Assembly (NCBI GenBank): GCA_031552405.1
Contig: JAVBMN010000043.1
Coordinates: 1 to 64,000 of the forward strand
Direction of reading: 5' to 3'
DNA: 64,000 nucleotides
Source of the DNA: UBA1794 sp031552405
GTDB lineage: Bacteria > Bacteroidota > Bacteroidia > Bacteroidales > Bacteroidaceae
The translations under genes were made by a program, and so were the position numbers. The notes beneath the pieces were generated by a model that was given only the letters and a program-made list of their open reading frames with translations, did not search any database and had not been told where the DNA came from. Of the stretch, positions 45,801-54,636 are shown in pieces (the first letter of the stretch is position 1; every line of letters begins with the position of its first letter).

Positions 45801-48800
45801 GAAGAGGTAACACGAACCTCAATTTTTTCGTAGTCCATCCCTGGGCTTGGGGCTGTTCCCAATAAAGTATATCTTAAAACAGCTGTAGTATCTCTTGCCA
45901 TAAGGGCAATAGGATCAAAGGTTATTACACAGTTCTCAGGAGCCGAAATAATCTCTGCCTTTATTCCTGACTGCAACAAGAAACAGGCGTTTCGCAATAT
46001 AATTTCTCCATTATAGGTCTCATTCGCTACCGTTTCGCAGGTAATATAGCCGGAAGAGGCACGTTTCAGTCCGTATATATCAAAAGCAGCCATCTCTGTG
46101 CGCAGACCTTCATCCGGATAACAAGCGCCCAATATGAAATGTCCGGACTGGTTCAGAGTCGGTTCAAAGGTTACGGTATAGTTACCCTTGGCGTCGCTTG
46201 TGGCATTTAAGACTTGACGAACCTCGTTGCAGATCAGATATACCTCTACCGGTACATTTGCGGCCTTGCTACCACTTACAGTACCGTGAATCGTTATGGT
46301 TTCGCCTTGTTTGTATACGGCTCTGTCTGAAGCTGCTGTGACGGAGTATGCCGGGAGTAGCTGGATGGGGACAATCTCGGAACTGTTGTTGATCGTCATC
46401 AGTTCTTTGATAGTCTGGTCTTCATTCACCTTGGCCACAAAGGTGTAGCTTCCGGTCAGATCGGGCAAAGTCACGGTCTTGGTCAGCGTTTCGCTTTCAC
46501 CTATTTCCAGATTCTTCTGAGTATAGAAGGTGGCGAAGACGGCGGTCGAATGACTCAGGTACAGGTTGACCTTGGTTTGCGAAGGAAGTACGGCTGCACC
46601 CTGGTTGGAGACAACCATTGAAACCGTTACTTTTCCTTTGGTTTCCACTTCGTTTGCAGAGAGTGTTAATCCGGAAACAACTGCATCGGGAAGCGTCTGG
46701 TCTGTGATCATTGCCCAGCCATATCCCTTGGTGAATCCCTCGGAAGTGGCTGTAAAGACTACGGTACGATCACCTTCTGTTTCTTCATTGGCTTTTACGG
46801 TAATGGGGGTGCTGACTGAAACAGCCCCTGCGGGGATTGTGAGGGTATGTGTATAGGTAACATCCTTCTCGTGGTCGCAGGACAAAATAACTGTCAGAGG
46901 AGCTTCTGTTGAAGTGTTTCGCGTCACCGTAATTGTACCACCCGGTTCTTTCCCCTCCAATAGTGTGGCGGGAGAAACAGAAAGTTGCAACGATGGGCCG
47001 TCGTCATCCACTACTGTCAGTTTCTTACTCGTTACTCCTGCACTGGCTCCCGATCCGGAACAACTGCTGCAAGAAGCGATGTAGATAGCCGCTGTAATAG
47101 TATACGTATGATCTCCGTCCACCAGAGCATTATCTATTACTCCGATGCTGAACTGAGCACTTGTCACATTCGGGTTCAGAGTAAGAGTTTGTGAGGAGTA
47201 GTACAGCTTACCGTTTGAATCGTCACTCAGCTTCACGGTGATGGAGCTTCCGGTATGAGAAGTTCGGGTCAGCGTTGCCACAAGGGCCTGTAGTCCACTA
47301 GCCTCGGAAATGGTGTCAAGGCTCAGAGACAACTGGATTTCCGGTACATCGTCATCCAGCAGTAAGGCATATTCTGTAACACTCTGGTAGTTTGGTGCGG
47401 ATGCGGTAAATGTGACATCTTCATTCACGGCTGGGATCTCATCATTTACTACCTGAACGGGTATTTCGACAGAGGTTTGTCCGGCCGGTATAGTCACAGT
47501 GCCTGGCAAGGTAATACGTTTGGGAAGATTGGTGGAGAGTGATACCGTAAGCGGCCGATCCACCCACATGTCCCGTGCTATGGTGAGGAAGAACTGGTCA
47601 CCCTCATTCAACTCCACTTTGGAGGTGGTCAGTGTTAACGAGGGTAATTCATCGTCCTCGATACGCAAAGTGGCTTCTACAGGTGTGTACCCATTTCCTT
47701 GTACGGAAAGCGTAGCCAGAGTATCCCGGTTTACAATCTGGTCATCTATGGCTGTAATATAGAATACCGTACCTGATTGTCCGGCCGGAATTACTACACT
47801 GGCCGGGATCTGTAACCGGTTTGGACTGCTGTTAGTCAGCGTAAATGTTTCCGCTACACTATAGTCGCCGCTACGACTAACCATAGCGCGTAACCGGGAT
47901 ATACTGTTCTCCTGAATACTCGGAGCATTTAATTCAAGGTATAACTTGCGTGATACTGGAAGAGAAATGCTTCCTTGCGCACTGTTGTTTTGCTGCGCAG
48001 AGATGCTCTCTCCCATGGAAGCAACCGGAGTCAGTTTTATATATGCATAAAAAGGACCTTCCTTGCCCAGAATCTTAGGCAAGACATACTCTACCTGGCG
48101 CGAAACAGTAGTGTTGGGAAGTAAAGTTTCACCATAAAAAGTAGAACCTACATATACACTTTCTCCATCTGCATTTACCAGAGAGAATTGTTCTGTCCAA
48201 CCGCCGGAAGCAATTGAATCGCCTATGTTCCTGACTGAGTATGAAACCGATATACGTCCTGACGGATCATAAGCCGACCCTGATACAGATACGTTGTCTA
48301 CTGCGATATCCGGTCTTGGTATGCTAATCACGCTGATAGTACCTTCGGCAGTGAGTGAGGAGGCAATATTATCTCCTGCTGAGTTGCTCAGAATGACATC
48401 CTTCAATTGGATTGTTGCCACACTGCCTTCCGGCAATGTGGGGCTGATCTCCGCAGGTACCCGTATTAGCAGACCCTCTTTTCCCTGCAAAGGTTTGTTG
48501 GAGGGAGAGTAAAGCACAAACAGATATGTACCATCACTTTGCCGGCGGGCTGTTAGCATGTGGTCGGTTTTACGTCCCGTTACTTCTACACCCGACGGGG
48601 TGATGGTAATGCCTTCCGGCACTACCATCTTAAACTGGAGCGAAACAATCTCGTTGGAATTAACCAGATGCACAGGGATTATAGTCTGTTCTCCCTGACC
48701 TGCCCTTACTCCGGACACCGATAACTCATTTTTGTTTTGTGCCGTCTGAGCACAAAGATACTGTAGTGGGAGAATGAGTCCCAGCAACATATATATACAA

Positions 48801-48814
48801 AATATTCGTTTCAT
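39812..48814 (-). CDS. Giant 3000-aa secreted multi-domain surface protein with cohesin-like N-terminus
   Basis: The signal peptide ends near LCAQ (about 22). In order there follow a cohesin-like domain (about 28-170), a CARDB-like domain (about 173-290), and four Calx-beta-type repeats (about 295-720, each with an EG.....T...R start and a DDD-type end). Another CARDB-like and an Ig-like segment follow (about 720-920), then further beta-domains with a carboxypeptidase-regulatory-like repeat (about 1150-1240). A Gly/Pro-rich linker and an 11-Cys hydrophobic stretch lie at about 1430-1530. Two InlB-type repeats (about 2210-2360) and a pair of GWNWM modules come next, and last a T9SS-type sorting-domain-like tail (about 2925-3000, ITIYDVMGVA to GVYFINQQKVVVQ). 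It starts 6 nt after the dockerin-bearing gene. Adhesion or matrix assembly is inferred. Confidence 0.85.
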   Translation of the reverse strand: MKRIFCIYMLLGLILPLQYLCAQTAQNKNELSVSGVRAGQGEQTIIPVHLVNSNEIVSLQFKMVVPEGITITPSGVEVTGRKTDHMLTARRQSDGTYLFVLYSPSNKPLQGKEGLLIRVPAEISPTLPEGSVATIQLKDVILSNSAGDNIASSLTAEGTISVISIPRPDIAVDNVSVSGSAYDPSGRISVSYSVRNIGDSIASGGWTEQFSLVNADGESVYVGSTFYGETLLPNTTVSRQVEYVLPKILGKEGPFYAYIKLTPVASMGESISAQQNNSAQGSISLPVSRKLYLELNAPSIQENSISRLRAMVSRSGDYSVAETFTLTNSSPNRLQIPASVVIPAGQSGTVFYITAIDDQIVNRDTLATLSVQGNGYTPVEATLRIEDDELPSLTLTTSKVELNEGDQFFLTIARDMWVDRPLTVSLSTNLPKRITLPGTVTIPAGQTSVEIPVQVVNDEIPAVNEDVTFTASAPNYQSVTEYALLLDDDVPEIQLSLSLDTISEASGLQALVATLTRTSHTGSSITVKLSDDSNGKLYYSSQTLTLNPNVTSAQFSIGVIDNALVDGDHTYTITAAIYIASCSSCSGSGASAGVTSKKLTVVDDDGPSLQLSVSPATLLEGKEPGGTITVTRNTSTEAPLTVILSCDHEKDVTYTHTLTIPAGAVSVSTPITVKANEETEGDRTVVFTATSEGFTKGYGWAMITDQTLPDAVVSGLTLSANEVETKGKVTVSMVVSNQGAAVLPSQTKVNLYLSHSTAVFATFYTQKNLEIGESETLTKTVTLPDLTGSYTFVAKVNEDQTIKELMTINNSSEIVPIQLLPAYSVTAASDRAVYKQGETITIHGTVSGSKAANVPVEVYLICNEVRQVLNATSDAKGNYTVTFEPTLNQSGHFILGACYPDEGLRTEMAAFDIYGLKRASSGYITCETVANETYNGEIILRNACFLLQSGIKAEIISAPENCVITFDPIALMARDTTAVLRYTLLGTAPSPGMDYEKIEVRVTSSEGASLDLTLYYYCRSQKGELKTNIHSINTTVTKGSVRDYQLVLYNTGKGETGEISLSLPSQIPWVTAVTPLNMPSLQSNDSTVVLLRFAPTADVPLNIPVPGTIGINCKNGTAVPLQFIIEPVSETTGTLIVDVCDEYTYETVEAPHLSGAQVTITRPDLHKTVIAQGVTDQNGLFTLKDIPEGYYEISVTADRHESFSGKILVNPARDTKVTVNINIRGIGVSYEVKESTVEDKYEIITKVTYETNVPVPVVEAIYPDELPLKNHVFNIYVINKGLITAQDVTIAIPEVEGVEFTILSENPIRNLAPQQSAVIPVRMRILSDNSGGSDPGSGTGSGTGNPDPGTGGPISNPNLIKACTVVAIKTSWFWWCGPKRSEGVVWRYYLIGDCPELPRIISDPSTPEKTPPVSPVRGGGSGGGHITGFGGGGGVPTIVIDDCYCEIRYLKSLALCVPSVLSCLLPPVFSPILCIPGVLDGCFINNTGSARDRINCGLNIISCIPIIGCPFGLASCLMGFTCLEPATPQFLMIEEVTAHTYYYIHANSMLQEAIYGGGHWSQASPEEKSRINTYIGNHQDGNGTIIITPELYTQKPESVSEEALTTLIERINNTIKKDLGESYDASNIIDLDSINKYKNIIAESIRYAESLNYSSVPEMLQKEWELASKKLDNSSSSSVCASISLQFSQEMTMTRQAFEGTLTVFNGNETTAMQNVKLNLTVKDSLGNEATSREFQINIKDNLNTFAGEPKGEWSLAPNSTGVAIVEFIPTKHAAPTEAKQYQFGGSLSYIDPFTGLKVTRDLYPATMTVKPSPDLELTYFMQRDVLGDDPLTEEVEPKEEAEFALLITNKGYGDATNLHLITRQPEIIVNEKGLKNDFRIVSSALNGEEKTLVMSEDETNFGTIPAHSNAYAQWWFTSDLLGHFTSYDVTVNHLTSYGNENLSLIDTATIKEMIRSIDVPQENGNSLKGFLVNEIADAEDLPDQLYLSDGTVEEVAVTRSMTFIPAGTNKYILTVTPTSEGWNYANAADPTYGSRKLISITRNEGGKAVGQRNLWQTDRTLRDGKDPLYEKRIHFVDAFESTSAQSYLLTFEPVPDVVLAVESYGNIPSEGLAPAVKTAIVCFNKPIDPATFTAEDITLTREGKTVSLQNMQPATTDNRTFTLNLEPYTSAAGYYTLVVQAADITDAEGFKGKTGKPINWMQDGKVALSTNVTPADAGNITPAPGEYDYQKPVTLQAVPTQGYEFTSWNIAGNEVSLEPSYELLLTGEQNITAVFTPKKYPVTISCETEMGAISGGGTGTYSYNDQLNLAASPAEGYDFTGWIVNGEKIETATHLKHTVEGNTTITAEFTASISQSIALSEGWNWMSVRVNDKNLAQPSILLEPIQSSLPTMRGNAGELSYTTAHGWTGTLTEMKTGTLYKLQMQGTANLPLYGKGIADLTQTFTQGWNWMGYLPENAMNVQDALANLTAETGDVVMGRTAFSIYDGTSWKGTLTALHPDQGYLYKTQSTKSFSYPLNATAVDIPEPTGRFISVEGTEPWTCDTRKYPDNMGVIAQIAGLEPDSLAEYTVAAFVNGECRGISQLVDGHLFLTVHGQLPSEEVLFKMVHHTNGFVTEMQDIIHFSPEVLGVFGQPVLLHSSNVIQVTCDENKSVTVTGDVDLMNYTQITEGLDGNKVTSIDLTDVTISPDISIQLLTDGLNPNCLIYTSGNESVITGRNVIHNGAASEVVLTNASDFYCPATFTADKISYTRTPEVWADGTKGWETIVLPFTVVGYNASLSGTIRPITQNQNGHFWLRALIGSDDGILYFQGTEDGQMQSNTPYIIAFPGDAFGINNSLQGESITFRAANCMVPATPDEVSSSSTYYSFNGIYTGATTKGWMLNEVGGSFQKQDAFQLLPFRAYINSDPTISASHPNTLIISGSPTSLNSPDSENGKNDMLLLLSTEEGLIIFAETPEEITIYDVMGVAISHLKLNAGKNVISDLPDGVYFINQQKVVVQ

Positions 48815-48820
48815 AATTCG

Positions 48821-51800
48821 TTATTTTATAGCTATTCTTTCGGTTTGCTTCACGACGAGTGTATTGCTCACTGCCGTAATTTGTATCAGATATGTGCCCT
48901 GTGGAAGGGAAGAAGTCAGATCCTGCAGATCATAAACACCCTGTGGAACATTGGAGAAGTCCATTTCTCTCACACCCGTTCCATCCGCCGTATACACCTT
49001 CAACTGAAGCTGATTGCATGCTGTTGGCACATAAAGCTGGTAGTTACCCAACTCTTCTGTAATGCGGAATGGAGCATCTTCCAGTGTGGAGTTACCCAGA
49101 TCGGTGACTACTATATTTCGTTTCACCGGCAGACGGGTTGCATCCTTCGAAGAGAGGTCTGCATGGGACACTTCCGCACCCGGTGCCTGCAATGCCGCTA
49201 TTACCGTACGCCCAACAGGCAAAGTGTTTTCAGAAAGAGTGAAATACATTAAGCGTACCCCTTGTGATACATTGCGGCTCACACATTGGAATTGCAGTGG
49301 GTATAACAAGTCAACTACCTGATTGGCGAACACTCCCGACAATGTAATATCCATTGCAGCCACAGGATTTATGGCATAAAGCACAAGGGAGTCATTTTCT
49401 ATAGTCAGGATATTAGACATGTCATTTTCATCCTCCTGTAAATACCTTCTTCCAAATGAGCTGGCTACGACATTTGGCAGTGGTTCTGCAAGAATCAAAT
49501 CTACAGTGCGCACTACATCCTGTACCGTAATCAGGTTGTCAGGATAGGTATTTGCTGCGGCAAAGTTGAATAACCTCGTGTAGTCTTCAAATATGTAATT
49601 CAACGTGCGTTGCACGTCCAGGATGTCTACCAAAAGGTCTGCATTGGCATCGCCTTTCAGGAAGCATATTCTCACAGTGGCAGTATACCGGTCGTTGTCG
49701 GAATAGATGGTAGAATGATAGAGGGTTCCCGACGGATCCGTCCATTCTCCGTAGCTTTCTCCGGAATAATAATTGATATAACTTCCAGTGAAAGGAGCCA
49801 CATAGAGGGATTGGTTGCAGGAATCACTCAATTGCATCCTCCAAGAACGCAGATCAAGCCTTTGGGAGGCATGATCATACCGCACTATAGACGGCATATT
49901 TACCACAGGAGAAGAAGTCAGTATAATAGAATCCAAGGTCAGTTGTTGGTTGCCCAGTGACAGATTCTTTATGTTAATCGGTAATACTTTTTCCAATTCA
50001 TGGATCTTATTGGAAGATATATTCAGAGTTACTAATCGCTTCAAAGAGTCCAGAGCGGGGATTGTCCCTTCTATGGCATTTCCGGAGAGATCTAATACGA
50101 CTAACCGCTTCAGCTCATTGACAGCAGTCGGAATTGTTCCGCTTACCGCGTTGGATGGCAGTTCCAGTCGCACCACATGTCCATCTAGCAGAGTCACTCC
50201 CTTCCACGGTTGGGGAGCTTTCAGATTCCAGGATGTCTCCCAATTGCTGCCATTCATCTGGGCGTAAATAGTTTCCAGGGCTTTGTGCTCGGTAGCGAGT
50301 ATTGAGTCGGCCGGAATTACAGCCGGCATCGGCAAATTCGTATCTGCTGAAACGTACCACAGCTCAAAATCGTCAATACTAAACCAAAGGCCGCTCCAGT
50401 CACCTAACCGGTTGGTAACACCAAAGGTCAATGTACCGTCCTTTACCATTACTGGTAGTTCCATCTGGTTCCATCCATTTCCCATTCCGCCTCCAGTGTT
50501 TCCATCTGCTGGGATTGGGGTCTTTAAGATGGCTCCGGAAGTAGAGGCATAAAAATAGGCGCCATATTCCTGTGAGGAGGAACGTCCTGCAGCACGCAGC
50601 AGGTATTTCCCGTTGGGGATGTCCTCTATAAGGGTATATGCGTCATAATTCAGTTTACCATTCGTAGCATTGTATGCATCTAAATAGGTGTTGCTCGGGT
50701 CATTGCTGTAATGTTCGCCATTCTTGTAGCAAAATCCAATACCGTTCTCTATCTGTACTGTCCATCCGTAGGGCACTGACTCACCTGCACGCACGTTTAC
50801 CTGAGGATTCTCAATCAAGAAGCTGAAATTCAGTGGATTTGTGCCGGGGATACCGGATTTCTTCAACTCATTAAGCGTTTTTATGGCTTCCTGTTCTACA
50901 GATGCAAAGATTGTATTGGTCGATGTAGGCAGCTTCAGAATTACGAAAGCCATCTGGAACTTTTGTTCAGCCTGAGCCAGGGCGGCAGATGGATAGATGC
51001 TGACTTGTAGCTTCAAGGAGTCATATTCCTCATAGTAGGGCTGGAGAAGCTGCCAGTAAATAGCCGAGATTCGTGCATCAGTCATTGCCTTGGACAATAC
51101 ATCCCGTTCTTTCAGGATAGAATCAGACTTTAGCACCACGGCTGAAGCGGATTGAATAGCTGCTTGTAAGTTCAACTGGACACCTCCGGGAAGATACTGT
51201 ATACCGGAAGTTAGCAAGCTGGAAGCTGTAGCTACCGAATCCATCAGCATTGCTTTCGCACGAAGAAGGGTTTCTTGCGACAAGTCTTCAGCTTCCGTCC
51301 AGTAGAGTTTGAAATCATCGACAGAGAACCAACTGCCATTCCAACTTGCACCTCCTGTAACAGATGGCACGTTTGTAAAGCCGATTGTAAGTTCGTTATG
51401 GGTTACCAGAATCTGGTCTACTGTTACCCAGTTCCATCCCCAGCCATTGCCATTGTTGGCGGCTTTAACAGAAGAATCCTCTTCTGCGCTGTTGAAGATG
51501 CCTCCGAGAGTAGTACCATCTGCCGGGATTTTCGTAGAACGAAGCGTGTCGCCGCAAGCATAGAGGTACGCACCATTTCCACTGGAACGGGCCGCTGCCA
51601 CTAGCTTGTAGGTGCCGTTAGGGATGCCTTTTATGACTTGATTGGCTGTGAATTTCAAGGCTCCAGGCGTTGCATTATAGGAGTCGAAGTAGCGGTTATT
51701 GGTATCTCCACTCCAGTGCTGACTCGTTAAGGTGCTTTGGGCTCCTGTATTCTCAATGGACCATCCCTCGGGAATAGCGGTTGTCGAAACGGCTTCTGCG

Positions 51801-53689
51801 GTAGGATTGACAATGACAAAAGTCACATCTGCGTTTTCATTGGGTATGATGCCGTAGAAACGGATCTTTCCAAGAGTGGCTGTTATCTTTATTTCCGCAG
51901 ATTCAGCTGTCCAGTAGTTCCCTCTCACAAGCTGATATTGTTCATCCATGACGGTGGATAACACTTGCTGCAATGAGTCTGGGAATGCGGACAACTGATT
52001 GTCGGCAAGTTGATACGTCTTAGCAAAAGAGGCCATTGGCTCCAATTGATATGCCAGTTTGTGAATCGTAATACATTCTATTGTATCCGAATTGAGTATC
52101 GTATTAATAGACTCAGCAATTTCGCTCATCAATACCGTAACTTGGCTGCTGTACTCTTTCGTATTTGCAGCAATGGAGGCGACTTGTGCCAGAGGTCCGG
52201 ATCTGAAGAGTCTTAATTCCTCTGCATGTTCGTATGCAGTATTTACTTCATTTTCTAAGGCTAGGAATCCGGATCTTACAGCAATACTATCTGAGGTGTT
52301 GATTCCTTTTGCAACCACAATGGTATTTTCCAGCTCCACACGGGAGGTATGTAGCATAGAGGTATTGAGTACCATGTTCTCAGCTTCCTTAATTTTTTCC
52401 TCAAGATACACTACATAAGGGTTTGTATGAAGTGGAGCTATATAGGTGAGCCGGAAGTTATCCCAGATCGTCCAACTATCCTGAATAATAGGAGCCAGAG
52501 TTTTTACTCCAATGGTGAGTGTATCATCACTGTGCACTACAATATTATCTACTGTGATGTCTTTATAATGTCCCAGGTCAAATGCTGCGCGGGCAGAATT
52601 CATGCCATTTACATAGTATGAGCCGTCTGTAGCTGTCCACAGACTTCCAGACACAGAAGGGCTGGGGACGCTATATAAAGAATGAAAAGGAGTCTGCTTC
52701 TCCAGATCAGTAGTCCGTGCATACAATACCGCGTTAATAGCCTCCGTACCATTTAGATGTGTAGGCTGAGCCACTGCATTGGCCGCATACCGGTGGAAGC
52801 CATCCGCCGTCAAGCGGTATATTCCCGCGGGAAGTTTGGTAATAGTCTGACTGATATTGAAAGTGGAGTTCCAGGCTTCCATTTCATCGTAACTAACAGC
52901 CGGCTGATTGGCTGCAAATGTGCCTGAAATATCCCAGCCGTCTTTGGAGTTAGAACTAAAATTAGGATTTATGATGTATTCAGTCATGTCAACGGGTTCG
53001 TCTCCCGGCACTATTGAGGAAGTATCCAGATAGTACAGTTTTATGTAATCGAAGAACACACGTCCGGTGCTACCTGATCCCACACCGTTACATCCCAATC
53101 CTACCCGTATCTCACCAACTGTTTCGGTGGCAAGGGTAAACGTGAGAGAGTCTGTTTCCCATGTGTCTAAAGCAAAATAAGTCTTATTGGAAGTGACAGT
53201 GCTGCCTGAAACCGGATACCAACCTACCAGACTTCTATTGTTCGTAGCATTTGGGCCTGAATTATAGGTGGCATAAGCAACTCTATACTTACCGGCAGGA
53301 AGCGTTACTGTTTGTGCATAATAGTTGCTGGCACTCCAAGCTGAAGAAATACCGAGCACGCCTCCTGTAGAATTACCGTTTTGGTCGATAGCAGGGGCAA
53401 GACATCCTACATTGTCGGTAAGGACATTTAAATTCATCTGACTACCGAAAGAGAATATGGCAGCGGCTGAATTATCCCCATAGACCTTTACAGGCCACCC
53501 TTCTACATCCCTAATGTTGGTTCCGCCATTGGCAGAACCTAAATTGCCTGTAGAACTTGCATTATAGGTAATGCCAGAATCAAACCCCGGATTAACGATA
53601 TAGAGATTCGTCACATCCGTTTGTGCCCACATGGGATGCATTGTTCCCAGGATAATGGCAATAAAGGAGAGTAATAATTTCATTTTCAT
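48821..53689 (-). CDS. 1622-aa secreted surface protein with LRRs and a dockerin-like domain
   Basis: The signal peptide begins MKMKLLLSFIAII; the upstream reading uses TTG, so the ATG at 53689 is chosen. Four jelly-roll, carbohydrate-binding-like modules sit at about 30-225, 240-420, 635-800 and 940-1110; two share ARSSGNGAYLYA-type strands. A leucine-rich repeat block lies at about 1140-1260 (LRRLVVLDLSGNAIEGTIP style). A dockerin type I pair follows at about 1346-1403: the first loop GDANADLLVDILDV is a good calcium loop, and the second (NTYPDNLITVQDV) is weaker. The tail at about 1540-1622 resembles a T9SS sorting domain. It is the first gene of the three-gene operon. The lack of an enzyme domain suggests a binding or scaffolding role. 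Confidence 0.83.
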   Translation of the reverse strand: MKMKLLLSFIAIILGTMHPMWAQTDVTNLYIVNPGFDSGITYNASSTGNLGSANGGTNIRDVEGWPVKVYGDNSAAAIFSFGSQMNLNVLTDNVGCLAPAIDQNGNSTGGVLGISSAWSASNYYAQTVTLPAGKYRVAYATYNSGPNATNNRSLVGWYPVSGSTVTSNKTYFALDTWETDSLTFTLATETVGEIRVGLGCNGVGSGSTGRVFFDYIKLYYLDTSSIVPGDEPVDMTEYIINPNFSSNSKDGWDISGTFAANQPAVSYDEMEAWNSTFNISQTITKLPAGIYRLTADGFHRYAANAVAQPTHLNGTEAINAVLYARTTDLEKQTPFHSLYSVPSPSVSGSLWTATDGSYYVNGMNSARAAFDLGHYKDITVDNIVVHSDDTLTIGVKTLAPIIQDSWTIWDNFRLTYIAPLHTNPYVVYLEEKIKEAENMVLNTSMLHTSRVELENTIVVAKGINTSDSIAVRSGFLALENEVNTAYEHAEELRLFRSGPLAQVASIAANTKEYSSQVTVLMSEIAESINTILNSDTIECITIHKLAYQLEPMASFAKTYQLADNQLSAFPDSLQQVLSTVMDEQYQLVRGNYWTAESAEIKITATLGKIRFYGIIPNENADVTFVIVNPTAEAVSTTAIPEGWSIENTGAQSTLTSQHWSGDTNNRYFDSYNATPGALKFTANQVIKGIPNGTYKLVAAARSSGNGAYLYACGDTLRSTKIPADGTTLGGIFNSAEEDSSVKAANNGNGWGWNWVTVDQILVTHNELTIGFTNVPSVTGGASWNGSWFSVDDFKLYWTEAEDLSQETLLRAKAMLMDSVATASSLLTSGIQYLPGGVQLNLQAAIQSASAVVLKSDSILKERDVLSKAMTDARISAIYWQLLQPYYEEYDSLKLQVSIYPSAALAQAEQKFQMAFVILKLPTSTNTIFASVEQEAIKTLNELKKSGIPGTNPLNFSFLIENPQVNVRAGESVPYGWTVQIENGIGFCYKNGEHYSNDPSNTYLDAYNATNGKLNYDAYTLIEDIPNGKYLLRAAGRSSSQEYGAYFYASTSGAILKTPIPADGNTGGGMGNGWNQMELPVMVKDGTLTFGVTNRLGDWSGLWFSIDDFELWYVSADTNLPMPAVIPADSILATEHKALETIYAQMNGSNWETSWNLKAPQPWKGVTLLDGHVVRLELPSNAVSGTIPTAVNELKRLVVLDLSGNAIEGTIPALDSLKRLVTLNISSNKIHELEKVLPINIKNLSLGNQQLTLDSIILTSSPVVNMPSIVRYDHASQRLDLRSWRMQLSDSCNQSLYVAPFTGSYINYYSGESYGEWTDPSGTLYHSTIYSDNDRYTATVRICFLKGDANADLLVDILDVQRTLNYIFEDYTRLFNFAAANTYPDNLITVQDVVRTVDLILAEPLPNVVASSFGRRYLQEDENDMSNILTIENDSLVLYAINPVAAMDITLSGVFANQVVDLLYPLQFQCVSRNVSQGVRLMYFTLSENTLPVGRTVIAALQAPGAEVSHADLSSKDATRLPVKRNIVVTDLGNSTLEDAPFRITEELGNYQLYVPTACNQLQLKVYTADGTGVREMDFSNVPQGVYDLQDLTSSLPQGTYLIQITAVSNTLVVKQTERIAIK

Positions 53690-53747
53690 ATCATCTTCCA
53701 ATATTATAAGTTAGTTGTTCTTTGTCTGTTATGATTTTATTTGCTTT

Positions 53748-53782
53748 TTCCCGTCCGACTCATGTAGTGAGTCGGACGGGAA
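53748..53782. terminator. Hairpin between the OMP gene and the surface operon
   Basis: TTCCCGTCCGACTCA (53748-53762) and TGAGTCGGACGGGAA (53768-53782) form a perfect 15-bp stem with a 5-nt loop. It lies 47 nt after the stop at 53829. The T-run is on the upstream side, so termination on the minus strand is likely but unproven. Confidence 0.65.
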
Positions 53783-53828
53783 TGGGCTATGGGTTCACCA
53801 CTACTCTGATACTTGTTTGTTTCTGAGA

Positions 53829-54533
53829 CTAGAATCTAATTGAGATATATGCTCTCAGACCGCTATAGGTTCTTTTGAAGTCGGTAGATGTTTTTTCATC
53901 GCTGTATCCGTAGCTGTAGTCATCGTCATCGCTGTCGGAGAAGTCTTTGTATTTACAGCTTCCCCAGCGGGACTCAACACCCAGTCCGATGGCACCATAG
54001 GATATGGCGGCGCCGCACACAAAAAATGAGGCGTAGTTACCATAGAAGTTGTCGTCCAAGTATAGACCGGAGAAACTGGGGGCATACCGGAAGTATGTAT
54101 GTACATTCAACTTCCCGATAGGGGTGATGGTAATTGAGGGACCTACCTGCATGCCTGCTTCTATCTGATGGCAATCTTCTTTAGAACTTCTTTCATCGTC
54201 GTCGTAGTAGCCGTAGTCATCGTCGTACTCGTACTCCGATTTGATGCTGTAGTTGGTATAGTTCAGATCCAGCCAGGTGGCGTCAATACCAAAACGCAGT
54301 ATTCCCAGAATGGGTTTCTTGTGAAGGTAATACGTTTTGCCCACGCTAAATGCAGCTCCATAGTTGCTGCTCAATTTGGGGGTTGACTCATCGTCATCGA
54401 ACTCCATTTTGGAGTCAATGAAGCTGAAGTTTATGTATTTGCTGCGCAGCTTCTCTTCTTTTTGTTGCGCATGGGCAATTGTGGCAAAGGACAGGAAGGA
54501 AATAAAAATAAGGAGTACGTTTATCTTTTTCAT
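53829..54533 (-). CDS. Outer-membrane beta-barrel protein with acidic loops
   Basis: This 234-aa protein has a signal peptide (MKKINVLLIFISFLSFATIA, ending AHAQ). It alternates beta-strands and ends in Phe (RAYISIRF), the usual outer-membrane signal. Two predicted loops are strongly acidic: EYDDDYGYYDDDERSS (about 100-120) and DSDDDDYSYGYSDEK (about 200-215). They would bind calcium or other cations, or add negative charge to the surface. No family is assigned. Confidence 0.72.
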   Translation of the reverse strand: MKKINVLLIFISFLSFATIAHAQQKEEKLRSKYINFSFIDSKMEFDDDESTPKLSSNYGAAFSVGKTYYLHKKPILGILRFGIDATWLDLNYTNYSIKSEYEYDDDYGYYDDDERSSKEDCHQIEAGMQVGPSITITPIGKLNVHTYFRYAPSFSGLYLDDNFYGNYASFFVCGAAISYGAIGLGVESRWGSCKYKDFSDSDDDDYSYGYSDEKTSTDFKRTYSGLRAYISIRF

Positions 54534-54575
54534 TTTCTTAATTATATTATGTGAGTTAATTGATAGCTAAAAATA

Positions 54576-54629
54576 GCCCGTTGGCTGAATTGTCTCGCAG
54601 CACAATGAGTTTTTACTCAGCCAACGGGC
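54576..54629 (-). terminator. Intrinsic terminator of the 54.6-55.6 kb lipoprotein gene
   Basis: GCCCGTTGGCTGA (54576-54588) pairs with TCAGCCAACGGGC (54617-54629) around a 28-nt loop. On the minus strand the stem is followed by TATTTTTAGC, a clear T-tail. Confidence 0.8.
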
Positions 54630-54636
54630 CTGGGGA

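Noticed and set aside
39812..53689. Type IX secretion of the giant proteins
   Set aside because: The C-terminal tails resemble sorting domains, but no T9SS component is present in the window and Bacteroides generally lack the system, so only the resemblance is reported.
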